This document shows, piece after piece, positions 1 to 12,085 of a stretch of DNA of 64,000 nt. Each line of letters begins with the position of its first letter. Positions within the stretch are counted from its first letter, which is position 1. The DNA is taken from assembly GCF_021869535.1 (NCBI RefSeq), contig NW_026262668.1, positions 22,883,732 to 22,947,731 on the forward strand, read 5' to 3'. The translations under genes and the position numbers were made by a program. Source of the DNA: Mytilus californianus (lineage: Eukaryota; Mollusca; Bivalvia; Mytilida; Mytilidae). The notes beneath the pieces are model-generated. The model ran no database searches. It was given only the letters and a program-made list of their open reading frames with translations, and had not been told where the DNA came from.

Positions 1-667
1 AGCCTTCCCTTTGTGGTATGGCACCTTGCAGTACAATTTCAGAGAGATCCATACACTTGAACACAAGTTATTGTCTGGAAACTAAAAAAATGCTTATTTT
101 TGGCCCCTTTTTGGCCCCCAATTCCTAAACGTTTCGGCAATTACCCCCAAACTCAATTCCAGCTTTCCCTTTGTGATATGGAACCTTGTAGTACAATTTC
201 AGAAAGATCCATACACTTACACACAAGTTATTGTCATGAAACTAGAAAAATGCTTGTTTTTTGCCCCTTTTTTGGCCCCTAATTCCTAAAATTTTGAGGC
301 AATTACCCCCAAAATCAATCCCAGCATTCCTTTTGTGATATGGAACCTTGTGGTACAATGTAAGAGAGATCCATACACTAACACACAAGTTATGTCTGGA
401 AGTTACAAAAATGTTTATTTTTGGCCCCTTTTTGGCCCCCAATTCCTTTACTGTTGGTACCATAACCCCCAAAATCAATCCCAACCTTCCTTTTGTGGTA
501 TTGAACCTTGTGGTAAAATTTCATAGAGATCCATTCACTTAAACTAAAGTTAGAGTGCGAAAACCAATGTGTCTTCGGACGACGCCGGACGACGACGACG
601 ACGACGACGACGACGATGCCAACGTCATACCAATATACGACCACAAAAATTTTTTTGCGGTCGTATA
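1..667 (+). mobile_element. Family C element, 3' part (160-bp array and tail)
   Basis: Four tandem copies of a ~160-bp unit are visible; the phrase CCTTTGTGRTATGGAACC recurs near 8, 168, 329 and 490. They are followed by a (GAC)n tract (577-616) and a terminal hairpin (634-667) in which TATACGACC pairs with GCGGTCGTATA. The 5' head lies outside the window. The right junction falls inside a family B unit, so this copy inserted into B. The open frames here (up to 95 codons) are by-products of the repeat. Confidence 0.85.
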
Positions 668-1090
668 AAAACTGCAAAATTTCCTTAAAATTACCAATTC
701 AGGGGCAGCAACCCAACAACAGGTTGTCAGATTTGTCTGAAAATTTCAGGGCAGATAGATCTTGACCTGATAATCATTTTTACCATATGTCAGATTTACT
801 CTAAATTAATGCTTTGGTTTCAGAGATATAAGTCAAAAATCTACATTTTACCCCTATGTTCTGTTTTCAGCCATGGCGGCCATCTTGGTTGGTTGGCGGG
901 GTCATCGGACATATTTTTTAAAATAGATACCCTAATGATGATTTCGGCCAAGTTTGTTTAAATTTGGCCCAGTGGTTTCAGAGAAGATTTTTGTAAAAAG
1001 CTAACGACGACGACGACGCCAACGACGACAACGGACGACGGACGCCAAGTGATGAGAAAAGCTCACTTGGCCCTTTGGCCAGGTGAGCTA
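668..1090 (+). mobile_element. Family B element, 3' part
   Basis: This is one partial 502-bp B unit (AGGGGCAGCAACCCAACAAC, GCCATGGCGGCCATCTTGG) followed by a GACGACGAC tract and the B terminal hairpin at 1,061-1,088, where TTGGCC pairs with GGCCAG inside GCTCAC/GTGAGC. The element ends GAGCTAAAAA like the other B copies. Its 5' part is beyond the left edge, displaced by the C insertion. Confidence 0.85.
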
Positions 1091-3054
1091 AAAACGGGAT
1101 GCCAACAATCAGTTGTGTCAGTTCATTGCCGTGGACAAGTAGTTATTGAACACAGTTATCCGAAAAGCTTCTCGTTTTACCTTTAAAGACCTGTTCTAAG
1201 ATGCAAAAATCTAAAATCTTTTGTTAGATGACCACAAACACATCAATATTTGTTAGAACCATCGTCATCCCCGATCCTTGTTTCAACAGACATAGACCTA
1301 TCTATCTTTTGGATGAAATGAATTGTAAATTCCCATGAACTTTTTAAAAAATCACAGAAGTATTTGATGCTGATGAAACCCCATATCCCCTTGTTAGTCT
1401 TTTGGCATGCAAGCAGAACTCTTCTTTTGTTGGGGAGAATTTAAAGAGTTCCAACGAGACCAAGGTGATGCTGTATTGTGATTGGCATGCTCATTATAAT
1501 TAGGGGAGTGTAATTGGTTTAACCACTTCTAGTCAAGCTAAAGAGTTTTAAATGCATTACAGCTTTTAAGAGCAAAAGGAAAGAGTATTTTGAAAGAATA
1601 AGAAAAATGCATGTGAATGGGGTGATTTTATCCAGGTATTTTAATACATTTGGATCTACATGTATAGCAATATAACTATCTTAATCAAGATGTTGTTTTA
1701 GTACAAAGCAAGAAATATTCACCTCACTCAGTATTTTGATCCTTAATATGCATAAATAGTTCTAACTGGATGTCAAGCAGCCAATAAATAAAGGCAACAG
1801 TAGTATACTGCTGTTCAATAGTCATAATTCTATTAAGCAAAAACAAATCCGGGTAACAAATTAAAACCGAGGGAAACACATAAACTATAAGAGGAAAACA
1901 ACGGAAAAAGAGAAACACTGAACTACAACAGTAAACAATCATTACCATAATGAAAACAACTATCAAATATCTTTCAGGGGCATTTTTTTGGATAAAATAC
2001 ACATAATTTAATTTTAATCAACATGTGTCATTTACCTAACTAACATACTTCCTCTTGTAAAACTGCATCTGCTATGCTTCCTAAATATATATATGGATTT
2101 AAATGAAAATTCACACAGACAAAGCTTACTTGAAGAAAATAACCAAAATTAACTAAATCACAGTGAGACAAGAAAGTCTGATATGGTACAGGCACCAATA
2201 AATCAAATTATATGCATTAGAGCATCTGTTGCTCCTTGTTTTTCTACGAAATAACCCAGTTATAACATGTACATAAATTGTACAACTTCTAAATCACAAA
2301 ATTTAAAAAAATAATTATACCGCTCGCTTCACTTGTAAAGCACTCGCCTCAAAAAAAACATTTTCGAGAAAAATATAAAAACAAAAAAATTTCGCTCGCT
2401 GGCCCCATATTTTTTGGAGCTTTTGTCCAAGAACTATTAATCAAATTGATGTGGCCTAAGAAAGGGATAATCATGCAAGAACAGACCAGCCTTTTTTGTC
2501 ACAAGGCTCATGGTCTATATTGGTACTGATTCTAAAATTTCAATCTTCTTCCATTTGTCCCATTGGACTCTTTGTACTGGTATACAAAAAGTCACTTACA
2601 AAACAGTCGAGATCATACACACTGTATATGGCCAAAAGTATTCGTCACCTAAATTTTTTGCAATATATTTCATATAAAAAAAAATTAAGAAGGCATTTAT
2701 GGTTAGTTTTTTACAAATGGGTTGTTGTAAGATGCAGAATTGTCTAAAGAATATTTGTTTATTTGTTAATAGTTTTGTCTTCAGTTGTTTTTATTTTCTC
2801 ATGATGTGAACATATATATTTTTTTACAATTAACAATTTAATTTGGTTGAAATATATAGCAAATTTCTGAAGAAAAAAAAAATGTTGATCTGATCAGAAA
2901 ATGAAAACGCTCCACAACAAAAAATATAACCAAATGAACAAACAAACCTGTAACCATTCTGTTTCTTTTGGTACCAAGTTGTTTAAAATAAAACCAGAAA
3001 TTACCCCAAAATATTTTTTTGAAAAAACATAGTTTTATATGAAATAAATAGTGA
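1091..3054. other. Non-coding, mostly unrecognised sequence
   Basis: No gene is seen in this AT-rich stretch. Near 1,855-1,960 lies a fragment of a common mussel interspersed repeat (phrases like ACCGAGGGAAACACATAAAC and AGAAACACTGAAC). From about 2,280 to 2,420 there is A-rich low-complexity sequence. The short open frames have no splice context or recognisable protein content. Confidence 0.5.
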
Positions 3055-3371
3055 ATAAAATGCTTCCCTGAACAGTTGGGGCAAGTTTGGACACAATATT
3101 CTAGCTTGATACTGTCTGAATTCAGATTGTGATCAAATTTTTGACATAATATAGGTTTCCGACACAAAATAAATGTGGTCAAAGATCTTAAAAACTTGAA
3201 ATGGGACATTTAATTTACCTTGAATGGTCTGATATCCAAAATCTAACAACATGGTTAGATTCAGAATATAAAAATACACCAAAAATTTAATTTTAGTTGA
3301 AATCAAACAAAGTTTAATTTTGGACCCTTCAAACCTTAATATGGACTTATTTGAAAACAAGGACCAAAAAA
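3055..3371 (+). mobile_element. Old family C element, left fragment
   Basis: This is a decayed C head (AATAAAATGCTTCCCTGAACAG, with most of the hairpin region deleted) followed by one and a half 131-bp satellite monomers (GGTTAGATTCAG, ATCAAACAAAGTTTAATTTT). It is broken at 3,371 by a younger C element and resumes at 5,886 in mid-monomer, so it is the outer layer of a nest. Confidence 0.75.
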
Positions 3372-5885
3372 AATAAAATGCTCCGCAGGGCGCAGCTTGA
3401 TACGACAGCAGAGGTCGAACCCTGAACAGTTGGGGCAAGTATGGACACAACATTCAAGTTTGATACAGCTCTGAATTTGGATTGTGATTAAATATTTGAC
3501 ACAGCATAGGTTTCTGACACAGAATGAATGTGGTCTAAGAACTTAAAAATTTTAAATTGGACATTCACCTATTATGGTCCAATATCCAAAATCTAAATAC
3601 ATGGTTAGATTCAGCATATCAAAGAACCCCAAGAATTCAATTTTTGATGAAATCAAACAAAGTTTAATTTTGGACCCTTTAAACCTCAATGTGGACAAAG
3701 TTGATAACGGGGCCCAAAAATCAAAAAGCTAAATACATGGTTAGATTGGGCATATTAATGAACCCCATATATTCAATTTTTGTTGAAATGAAACAAAGTT
3801 TAATTTTGGACCCCGATTTGGACCAACTTGAAAACTGGGCCCATATTCAAAAATTCGTAAGGGTTCCGCGGAACCCAGTGTCTCGCCTACTTTTGCTGTT
3901 AATCGCAGGCTCAACAAAAATGAGGAAAAAAAAAATAAAAAATATTCCTCTCTATACTATCTTTTGATTGTAAGTAGCTTCTGTCCAAGTTTGATAAAAA
4001 TCCAGGAGAATTTATGAATCTAATAAATGTTTTAAAAACTTAAACTGCAGACTGTATGTAATGTTGACTGGAAGAAAAACTAAGTCCATTTATAAGTAAA
4101 ATACGGAAAAAATGGAACAAAATTTTATCAAAATTTCCTTCTAGATACAAACTTTTGATCATAAACAAGCTTCTGTCCAAGTGTGGTACAAATCCAGGAT
4201 AGTTTAAGAAAGTTGTTAAAATTTTAAAAACTTTAACCACAAAGTGAATGTAATGTTAACTGGCAGAAAAACTAAGTCCATTTATAAGTAAAATACGGAA
4301 AAAATGGATTTTTTTTTTTACAAAATTTACTTCTGGATACTATCTTATGATCATAAACAAGCTTCTTTCCAAGTTTGGTAGAAATCCAGGATAGTTTAAG
4401 AAAGTTATAAAAATTTCAAAAACTTTAACCACAGAGTGAATATTTGTGGACGACGACGACGACGACGGAATGTAGGATCGCTATGTCTCGCTTTTTCGAC
4501 AAAAGTCGCAGGCTCGACAAAAATCTAAATACATGTTTAGATTCAGCATATCAAAGAACCCTAAGAATTCAATTTTTGTTAAAATCAAACTAAGTTTAAT
4601 TTTGGACCCTTTGGACCTTAATGTAGACTAATTTGAAAACAGAACCAAAAATTAAGAACCTAAATACACGGTTAGATTCGGCACATCAAAGAACCCCAAT
4701 AATTCAATTTTTGATGAAATCAAACAAAGTTTAATTTTTGACCCTTTGGACCTTAATGTGGACCAATTTAAAAACGGGGCCCAAAATCCAAAAACTTAAT
4801 ACACGGTTAGATTCAGCATATTAAAGAACCCCAAGAATTCAAGAATAAAACCCCATTGAAATTGGTCAAGAAATAAGCAATTTATACGAAGTATCTTCTT
4901 TTGCACAATACTGTGCAATTGAATATTTCTTGCTATTGCTCAATACTGTACAATTGACAATTTCTTGCTATTGCGCAATATTGTGCTATTGGATATTTCT
5001 TGCTATTGCGCAATACTGTGCAATTGAAGATTTCTTGCTATTGTGCAATACTGTGCAATTGAAAATTTCTTGCTATTGCACAACACTTATTATATAATAA
5101 TTTACACATCCTGTTTGGTGTGTATCTCCTACCATATCATTATTATTTGCTTTTAAATATAAATCAGAAATAACCAACTTGAAATGGAAAATTTTAAAAG
5201 AAAAAAAACAGGAAAAAAAGTAAAAAAACGTATAAAAACATAATCCCCCCCCCCCTTAAATTGTTTGAACCCCTTTATGATTCATCACTCCCAAACTCAA
5301 TCCTAGCCTTCCCTTTGTGGTATGTTACCTTGCAGTACAATTTCAGAGAGATCCATACACTTGAACACAAGTTATTGTCTGTAAACTAGAAAAATGTGTT
5401 TTTTGGCCCCTTTTTGGCCCCAAATTCCTAAACGTTTAGGGCAATTAACCCCAAACTAAAACCCAGCTTTCACTTTGTGATATGGAACCTTGTAAAACAA
5501 TTTCAGAAAGATCCATACACTTACACACAAGTTATCGCCTGAAACTAGAAAAATGCTTGTTTTTTGCCCCTTTTTGGCCCCTAATTCCTAAAATATTGAG
5601 GCAATTACCCCCATCATCAATCCCAGCCTTCCCTTTGTGGTATGGTACCTTGCAGTACAATTTCAGAGAGATCCATACACTTGAACACAAGTTATTGTCT
5701 GGAAACTAGAAAAATGCTTATTTTTGGCCCCTTTTTGGCCCCCAATTCCTAAACGTTTAGGGCAATTACCCCCAAACTCAATTCCAGCTTTCCCTTTCTG
5801 ATATGGAACCTTGTAGTACAATTTCAGAAATATCCAAACACTTACACACAAGTTATTGTCATGAAACTTTGCGGTCGTATAAAAA
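3372..5885 (+). mobile_element. Family C element (C1), nearly complete
   Basis: The order is: 5' hairpin (GCTCCGC / GCGCAGC), the word ATACGAC, a ~215-bp head, about 4-5 satellite monomers of ~131 bp, a 54-bp array (4,899-5,085, AATACTGTGCAATTGAAGAT), an A-rich then C-rich tract (5,247-5,257), several 160-bp units, and a 3' end GCGGTCGTATAAAAA (5,871-5,885). It matches the element at 23,203 closely but carries a family D insertion. It encodes no protein. I class it as pearl/HINE-like and non-autonomous by architecture only. Confidence 0.8.
3855..4522 (+). mobile_element. Family D element inserted in a satellite monomer
   Basis: The related C element at 23,203 reads straight through this point, so 3,855-4,522 is an insertion. 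It starts with a perfect 16-bp palindrome (GGGTTCCGCGGAACCC, 3,861-3,876), then TGTCTCGCCT (3,879-3,888), then a ~192-bp tandem unit (CTGTCCAAG at 3,981 and 4,173, CTTTCCAAG at 4,365), a (GAC)n tract, a small CGAC/GTCG hairpin and a 3' end GGCTCGACAAAAA. The 3' end of another copy (8,706-8,715, AGGCGAGACA) is the exact complement of the 5' word TGTCTCGCCT. Confidence 0.8.
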
Positions 5886-6017
5886 TCTAAATGCACAATA
5901 AGATTCAGCATATTATACAGCCGCAATAATTCAGTTTTTGATGAAATCAAACAAAGTTTAATTTTGGACCCTTTTGACCTCAATGTAAACCCATTTAAAA
6001 ATGGGCCCAATATCCAA
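5886..6017 (+). repeat. Satellite monomer of the outer C element
   Basis: This is a single ~131-bp monomer (AGATTCAGCATATTATA, GTTTAATTTTGGACCC, ending in GGGCCC) that continues the array interrupted at 3,371. It is cut again at 6,018 by a family B insertion. Confidence 0.75.
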
Positions 6018-7060
6018 CTAGAGGCTCTCAAGAGCCTGTGTCGCTCACCTGTATTTACTGATGCTTTGGAAATCATGTAAAATAAGGTTAAAATCATAAT
6101 TAATAGTATTAGATATTAGATATTATAATGATATCTAAGATAATAACAAAAAACTGCAAAATCTTTGTAAAATTACTAACTCAGGGGCAGCAACCCAACA
6201 ACGGGTTGTCGGATTCATCTGAAAATTTCAGGGCAAATAAATCTAAATCTGATGAACTTTTTTGCCACCCGTCAGATTTGCTCTAAATGCTTTAGTTTCA
6301 GAGATATAAACCAAAAACTGCATTTTACCCCAATGTTCTATTTTTAACCAAGTCGGCCATGATGGTTGGAAGGCGGGGTCATCGGACAAATTTTTTAAAG
6401 TAGATACCCTAATAATGATTATGGCCAAGTATGGTTATATTTGTCTTAGTAGTTTCAGAGAAGAAGATTTTTGTAAAAGATTACAAAAATTTACAAAAAA
6501 TTGTTAAAAATTGACTATTAAGGGCAATAACTCCTAAAGGGGTCGACTGACAATTTTGGTCATGACAACTTATTTGTAGATCTTACTTTGCTGAACATTA
6601 TTGCTGTTTACAGTTTATCTCTATCTATAATAATATTCAAGATAATAACCAAAAACTGCAAAATTTCCTTAAAATTACCAATTCAGGGGCAGCAACTCAA
6701 CAACCGGTTGTCAGATTTGTCTGAAAATTTCAGAGCAGATAGATCTTGACCTGATCATCAGTTTTACTCATGTCAGATTTACTCTAAATGCTTTGGTTTC
6801 AGAGATATAAGCCAAAATCTACATTTTACCCCTATGTTCTATTTTTAGCCATGGCGGCCATCTTGGTTGGTTGGTGGGGTCATCAGACACATTTTTTAAA
6901 CTAAATACCCTAACAATGATTGTGGCCAAGTTTGGTTAAATTTGGCCCAGTGGTTTCAGAGGAGAAGATTTTTGTAAAAAGCTAACGATGACGACGACGC
7001 CGAACGACGGACGCCAAGTGATGAGAAAAGCTCACTTGGCCCTTCGGGCCAGGTGAGCTA
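6018..7060 (+). mobile_element. Family B element with two 502-bp units
   Basis: The 5' end is CTAG plus the hairpin AGGCTCT/AGAGCCT and GTCGCTCACCTG. The core has two units about 502 bp apart (AGGGGCAGCAAC near 6,184 and 6,686). A GACGACGAC tract follows, then the 3' hairpin (7,030-7,058, TGGCCC/GGGCCA inside GCTCAC/GTGAGC) and GAGCTAAAAAA. The word CGCTCACCT near the 5' end is complementary to AGGTGAGC at the 3' end. It lies inside the outer C element. Confidence 0.85.
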
Positions 7061-7152
7061 AAAAAATAATACAAGGTTAGTACCCCCCAAAAATTAAACA
7101 CTTTAAATTAATCCCATTGAAATTGGTTAAAAGATTTGTATTTATTTTCAAT

Positions 7153-7480
7153 TGAAGATTTCATGTTATTGCCCAATACTGTTCTATTGCGCAATACTGT
7201 GCTATTGCCCAATACTGTGCTGTAGCCCAATACTGTGCAATTGAAGATTTCTTGCTATTGCACAATACTGTTCTATTGCGCAATACTGTGCAATTGAAGA
7301 TTTCTTGCTATTGCACACTACTGTTCTATTGCGCAATACTGTGCTATTGCGCAATACTGTGCTGTTGCGCAATACTGTACTGTTGCCCAATACTGTGCTA
7401 TTGCCCAATACTGTGCTATTGCGTAATACTGTGAATTGAAGATTTCTTGCTATTACATGAGCAATTGAAGATTTCTTCTT
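7153..7480 (+). repeat. 18-bp tandem array (GCGCAATACTGTGCTATT)
   Basis: About a dozen copies of an 18-bp unit with C/G and T/G variants alternate with stretches reading CAATTGAAGATTTCTTGC. Because 18 is a multiple of three, the array stays open in two frames and gives artificial repetitive peptides. Related 54-bp versions lie at 4,899-5,085 and 24,058-24,290. Confidence 0.9.
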
Positions 7481-7555
7481 GAAGCTTTTCAAAAATTTTG
7501 AAGAAAAAAAATATAAACCCCCCAAAAAAATCCCCCCCCCAAACTTTTTGAACAA

Positions 7556-7576
7556 CCCCCCCCCCCCCCCCCCCCC
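7556..7576 (+). repeat. Poly-C tract of 21 bases
   Basis: An uninterrupted run of C lies between the short array and the 160-bp units. Shorter C runs occupy the same place in the other C elements (5,247; 10,238; 25,013; 30,866; 33,583), so it is part of the element. Its exact length is likely to be assembly-sensitive. Confidence 0.9.
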
Positions 7577-7945
7577 TTTAAAGTAATTACCCCAAAACTC
7601 AATCCCAGCCTACCCTTTGTGGTATGGAACCTTGTGGTACAATTTCAGAGAGATCCATACACTTAAATTAAACACAAGTTATTGTCAACTACAAAAATGC
7701 TTCTTTTTGGCCCCTTTTTGTCCCCTAATTCCTAAAACTGTTGGTACCATAACCCCCAAAATCAATCCCAACCTTCCTTTTGTGGTATTGAACCTTATGG
7801 TAAAATTTCATAGAGATCCATTCTCTTACACTAAAGTTATTGTCTGGAAACCAAATGTGTGTTCCGACAACGACGACACTGATGCTGACGCTGATGACAA
7901 CATAGCATTATACAAACGCAAAAAATTTTTTGGTCGTATAAAAAT

Positions 7946-9400
7946 CGCAAGTGAAGAATATTAATATGGCCATGCACACACTGTAGAAGTATGTTGTTGA
8001 AATATTTTTGAAATAGTTAAAAGCAACATGACCTACAATAACCACATTGTAACATCTATTGTTCAATGATATACATTATTCATTTTATAATACATAAAAG
8101 TCTGAAAATGTTACTTGAAAATGTTTTGAGAACAGGAACAAGTTTTTTTTTTATCAAACTGCTGGAGGCCTCTTTGAAACATGTTTCCCAAAAACACATT
8201 GTAACATGCAAAATATCACAGTAAATGAAGATGAATCAGACTCTACCAGTAAATATGAATGAGTGTGTTCAAAATATAAATAATGCAATTCAAGGAACAT
8301 ATTTTAGCAATAATAATTGAGATATTTTAATCAATATTCATACAGTACCTACCTCATTATCCCATGATAAGAATCTTGGTCAGCATCTTTAAATATATTC
8401 GGCAGTTATTAGAGCGTCATCAGAATCTGGGTCAGTGCATAATTAATAAGATTCCACTGGCAGAACAAACACAATCATTCTTGTCAAAAACGCCGATTAT
8501 ACACAATATGATTCATTTTTTACGATTTGGAAACATTATTTTACTCTTCTTTGAGTCAATACCCATCATTTTAAATGTTTAAAAATATATAAACAATTTT
8601 GACAAATAATATCCTTTTAAGCAGAAAATTTAGCAATTGTTGACACCGTTGTCGTAGTTGTCGGAAAAGCGATCCCTATGTCTCACGTTCCGTGACTTTC
8701 TTCGCAGGCGAGACAAAAACTAAATATTGGTATGAAATCATATACATCAATAATCCCATAGAGTCAATTGAGTAATATGGACAAATAAAAACATTGATAG
8801 AAAATGGCATACTGATCATTCTGGGGTGACAATTTTTTCTAGATCTCACTATCTATACATTTGTATATCATGATATAATCATAACAAATATGTTTTATTT
8901 TAGGTACAGATGTCATGTTTGTTAATTGACTAAATACCCAGATACATTTTACAAACTAGATGCCCTAATTATATATATAAATAACATTTAAGGTAAAGTT
9001 TGGTAGCATTTGTTTCAGTAGTTTCAGGGAAGAAGATAACTGAAAAAAATTAACTTGACAAAGGACAACAAAAGACAGACCCAAAGTTATTACAATAGCT
9101 CACAGCTGGGCTAAGTATCATATAATAGTGACTTGACATCATTTATATATATGTAAGGAATATTTATGGAATTAACTGGTAATGCAGTACTTTAAGATTA
9201 ATTTACTTACTGTTTAACTGTTGGAAGTTCTCTACAGTGAAATATCACGTCTTTGTTTTGATATTTATCAATACACCTATAGTCTGAAATAACATTAAAT
9301 AAAAAATGTGAAAAAAATAATGATAACAATTGGAAGGAACGAAAAATAATATAGCTGAGGAAAGGAATTTCTCATTTATACTTAATGGTGACCTATGGAC
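7946..9400. other. Non-coding; family D 3' fragment at 8,640-8,718
   Basis: No gene is seen. At 8,640-8,718 is the 3' end of a family D element: GTCTCACGTTCCGTGACTTT with a small GTTCCGTGAC hairpin, then GCAGGCGAGACAAAAA. The rest is AT-rich sequence without repeats I recognise. Confidence 0.5.
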
Positions 9401-9948
9401 CATAAAAATAAAGGTGATGGTCAGATGAACTCTGTCAGGCAGACAGTACAACTTACAATCATCCTATCAATCAAATTTAGTTGACCTATTAGTTACACTT
9501 TCTGAAAAACAGGTTTATTCACAAAAATTTAACATTCAACAGTGAACCATGAAAAAGAGGTCAAGGTCATGTGTATCATGTCAGACTGACATGTACACCT
9601 TAAAATCCTTCTTTATTGCAACCCTAGATAACCTATTATATTCTACATAAGGAAATGCCTGTACCAAGTCAGCAATATGACAGTTGTTTTCCATTCGTTT
9701 GATGTGTTTGAGCTTTTGATTTTGCCAATTGTTAAGGAACTTTCCATTTTTAATTTTCCTTGGAGTTTGGTATTTTTGTTGTTTTACTTTTTACTTATAG
9801 ATTCTGAGAGACAGACCTAATCACAAAAACATAACAGTGACCAATGAACCAAACAAATGAGGTCCAGGTCAGAGGGAGATATCTACCTTACAATCATTCT
9901 TATCACCCAAAATATTTAATTGACATAATAACAATTATTGTATCTGAG
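9401..9948. repeat. Interspersed mussel repeats (family E and a TTTGAGCTTTTGATTTTGCC repeat)
   Basis: Family E phrases (GAGGTCAAGGTCA, GACATGTACACCTTA, TTGACCTATTAGTTACA, ATTCTGAGAGACAGACCTAA) occur twice, separated at about 9,683-9,796 by another repeat (GATGTGTTTGAGCTTTTGAT, TTCCTTGGAGTTTGGTATTT) that I recognise from mussel sequences. Family E recurs at 17,745-17,850, 18,447-18,625 and 19,500-19,900. A C element is inserted at 9,949, and E sequence (GACCTAAACAT) resumes after its end at 17,433. Confidence 0.6.
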
Positions 9949-10880
9949 AATAAAATGCTCCACTGGGCGCAGCTTGATACGACCACAGAGGTCGAACCCT
10001 GAACAGTTGGGGCAAGTATGGACACAACATTCAAGCTTGATACAGCACTGAATTTGGATTGTGATTAAATATTTGACACAGCATAGGTTTCTGACACAGA
10101 ATGAATGTGGTCTAAGAACTTAAATTTTTTTAATTTACCTATTCAAACCATATCATTATTATTTGCTTTTATATATAAATCAAAAATAACCAATTTAAAA
10201 TGGAAAATTTTAAAGAAAAAAAAAGGAAAAAAAAATCCCCCCCCAAATTTTTTGAACCCCCTTATGATTCATCACCCCCAAACTCAGTCCCAGCCTTCCC
10301 TTTGTGGTATGGAACCTTGCAGTACAATTTCAGAGAGATCCATACACTTAAATTCAAGTTATTGTCTGGAAACTAGAAAAATGCTTGTTTTTTGGCCCCT
10401 TTTTGGCCCCAAATTCCTAAACGTTTAGGGCAATTACCCCCAAACTCAAACTCAGCTTTCCCTTTGTGATATGGAACCTTGTAATACAATTTCATAAAGA
10501 TCCATACACTTACACACTGAAACTAGAAAAATGCTTGTTTTTTTTGCCCCTTTTTGGCCCCTAATTCCTAAAATTTTGAGGCAATTACCCCCAAAATCAA
10601 TCCCAGCCTTCCCTTTGTTGTATGGTACCTTGCAGTACAATTTCAGAGAGATCCATACACTTGACCACAAGTTAATGTCTGGAAACTAGAAAAATGCTTA
10701 TTTTTGGCCCCTTATTTCCTAAACTCAATTCCAGCTTTTACCGTTGTGATATGGAACCTTGTAGTACAATTTCATAAAGATCCATACACTTACACACAAG
10801 TTATTGTCATGAAACTTGAAAAATGCTTGTTTTTTGCCCCTTTTTTGGCCCCTAATTCCTAAAATTTGGAGGCAATTTAA
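9949..10880 (+). mobile_element. Family C element (C2), left part
   Basis: The C head (GCTCCACTGGGCGCAGC hairpin, ATACGACCACAGAGGTCG) runs to about 10,130 and is followed directly by the segment that precedes the homopolymer tract, so this copy has lost its satellite block. The 160-bp units begin near 10,275. They are interrupted at 10,880 and continue at 17,200 in register. Confidence 0.8.
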
Positions 10881-10893
10881 CCCTTCCCTAGAT

Positions 10894-11290
10894 CTTCCAT
10901 CAATTTCTTCATTTTCCATCAACACTTGATGGACAATTGATGGAAAGTTGATCAGATGGTACTTGATGGAATTCCATCCTAGACCAAAAAAATCCATCAA
11001 AGGATAATGGTAATTAGGAATTTTATTTCCATCCGCATTCTTTTGATGGAAAATTTGATGGCATCTTTAACCCCTGATGGAAAATTGGATGGCATTTTTA
11101 CCCTCTGATGGAAAATATGATGGCATTTATTCCATCTGATGGAAAATAGGATGGAAATGAAGGAAGTTTGATGGAAATTGGACTTAAACATTTTCTTTGA
11201 TGGAAAGTGAGATGGAATTTGGACTTAGAATATTTTGTTGATGGAAAGTGTGATGGTATTTAAACTCTGTCATTTTGCTTGATGGAAAAA
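10894..11290. repeat. Left subterminal GATGGAAA word array
   Basis: More than twenty GATGG or CCATC words in ~400 bp, irregularly spaced. The outermost are in CCATC orientation and the inner ones mostly read GATGGAAAATNTGATGGCAT. This mirrors 16,787-17,186. In several DNA transposons such subterminal words are transposase-binding sites; that role here is inference. Confidence 0.85.
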
Positions 11291-11336
11291 AACTTAGAAA
11301 ATTTCAGCAAAATTGTGTCTGAAAATTTAACATCCC

Positions 11337-12085
11337 TTACTGAAGTAAAAAGTTTTCTATCATATTGGAGCAAACAAATTTGTTTACAAGAAGTACAAGC
11401 AAGAAAGTTACATGTTGTTGCAGCTGTAACCTGTAACATAATCTCTCAATGTTACTGCAATAATATTTGTTCGTGAGAAAGTTGCAGTATTTTGCTGCAA
11501 TGTTGCAAGAAAGAGTTTGTTTGCTAGAAAGTTGCAACAAACAATTTCCTAAACTGTGCAATACACTTATGATATCTTGTATCAGGAAAGGATTTCAAGA
11601 ATACTTTGGTTTTTATTTCAATCAGTGTAAACTTATTAAATGTGACATATTATTTTTTGTTAAAATTACTTTTTGTCACTATTTATATGACTGTTCTGTA
11701 ACCAATACTTTTATTTTTACATTTTCCATCAAATGATGTATACACCCCTTGCAGAAATAAATCCTGACAACTTTTATAATAAGGATATCTCAAGATTATC
11801 CTGGGATATCCTGAAAATATCCTGTTAGGCTATAAGTCCTTTTTTTAGGAAAAAACTTAATGGGAGAATTCCAGAAAATGTCAGGACTTTCAAATCAAGC
11901 AGCTTAAAACTTGGGGAATTCTCAGGATACATGTATCTCAAGACTTTCAAAAATCATATTATATAAACCAGAATATATCAGGACTTTTCGATCATCATTC
12001 ATCCAACTTTCAGGACATTTACAAATTCTACCTGAATGGAAAAAAAACAAAAGTCCTGGATGATTCCTGGTATTGGGACTTAAGA
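11337..12085. repeat. Two clusters of other recurring short words
   Basis: At 11,377-11,560 the word TTGCA recurs (GTTGCAG, AAGTTGCAGTATTTTGCTGC, ATGTTGCAAGAAAG, AAGTTGCAACAAAC). At 11,755-12,085 the word CAGGA/TCCTG recurs in both orientations (ATCCTGGGATATCCTG, GTCAGGACTTT, ATCAGGACTTTTC, AAGTCCTGGATGATTCCTG). Spacing is irregular, unlike a satellite. No gene is seen. Confidence 0.6.

Larger units (their letters stand above)
7061..7945 (+). mobile_element. Old family C element, right fragment
   Basis: This completes the outer C element: a decayed satellite remnant (7,061-7,140), an 18-bp array, an A/C homopolymer tract, two 160-bp units (7,585-7,850) and a degenerate tail TTGGTCGTATAAAAA ending near 7,945. 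Its sequence is more decayed than C1, consistent with it being the older host. Confidence 0.75.

Noticed and set aside
3376-3420. Possible RNA polymerase III promoter in the C head (GGGCGCAGCTTG and GGTCGAACCC)
   Set aside because: The second word lacks one T of the B-box consensus, and no tRNA fold or SINE tail is present; the hairpin explanation fits better.
5663-6097. 144-codon minus-strand ORF
   Set aside because: It runs across the end of C1, a satellite monomer and the start of a B element, which are unrelated repeats joined by insertion.
7153-7480. CRISPR-like alternation of short repeats
   Set aside because: There are no unique spacers of constant length, the array is inside a eukaryotic mobile element, and no cas genes exist.
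7202-7555. 117-codon ORF with STVLRNSTVLRN repeats
   Set aside because: Produced by an 18-bp tandem array whose length is divisible by three.
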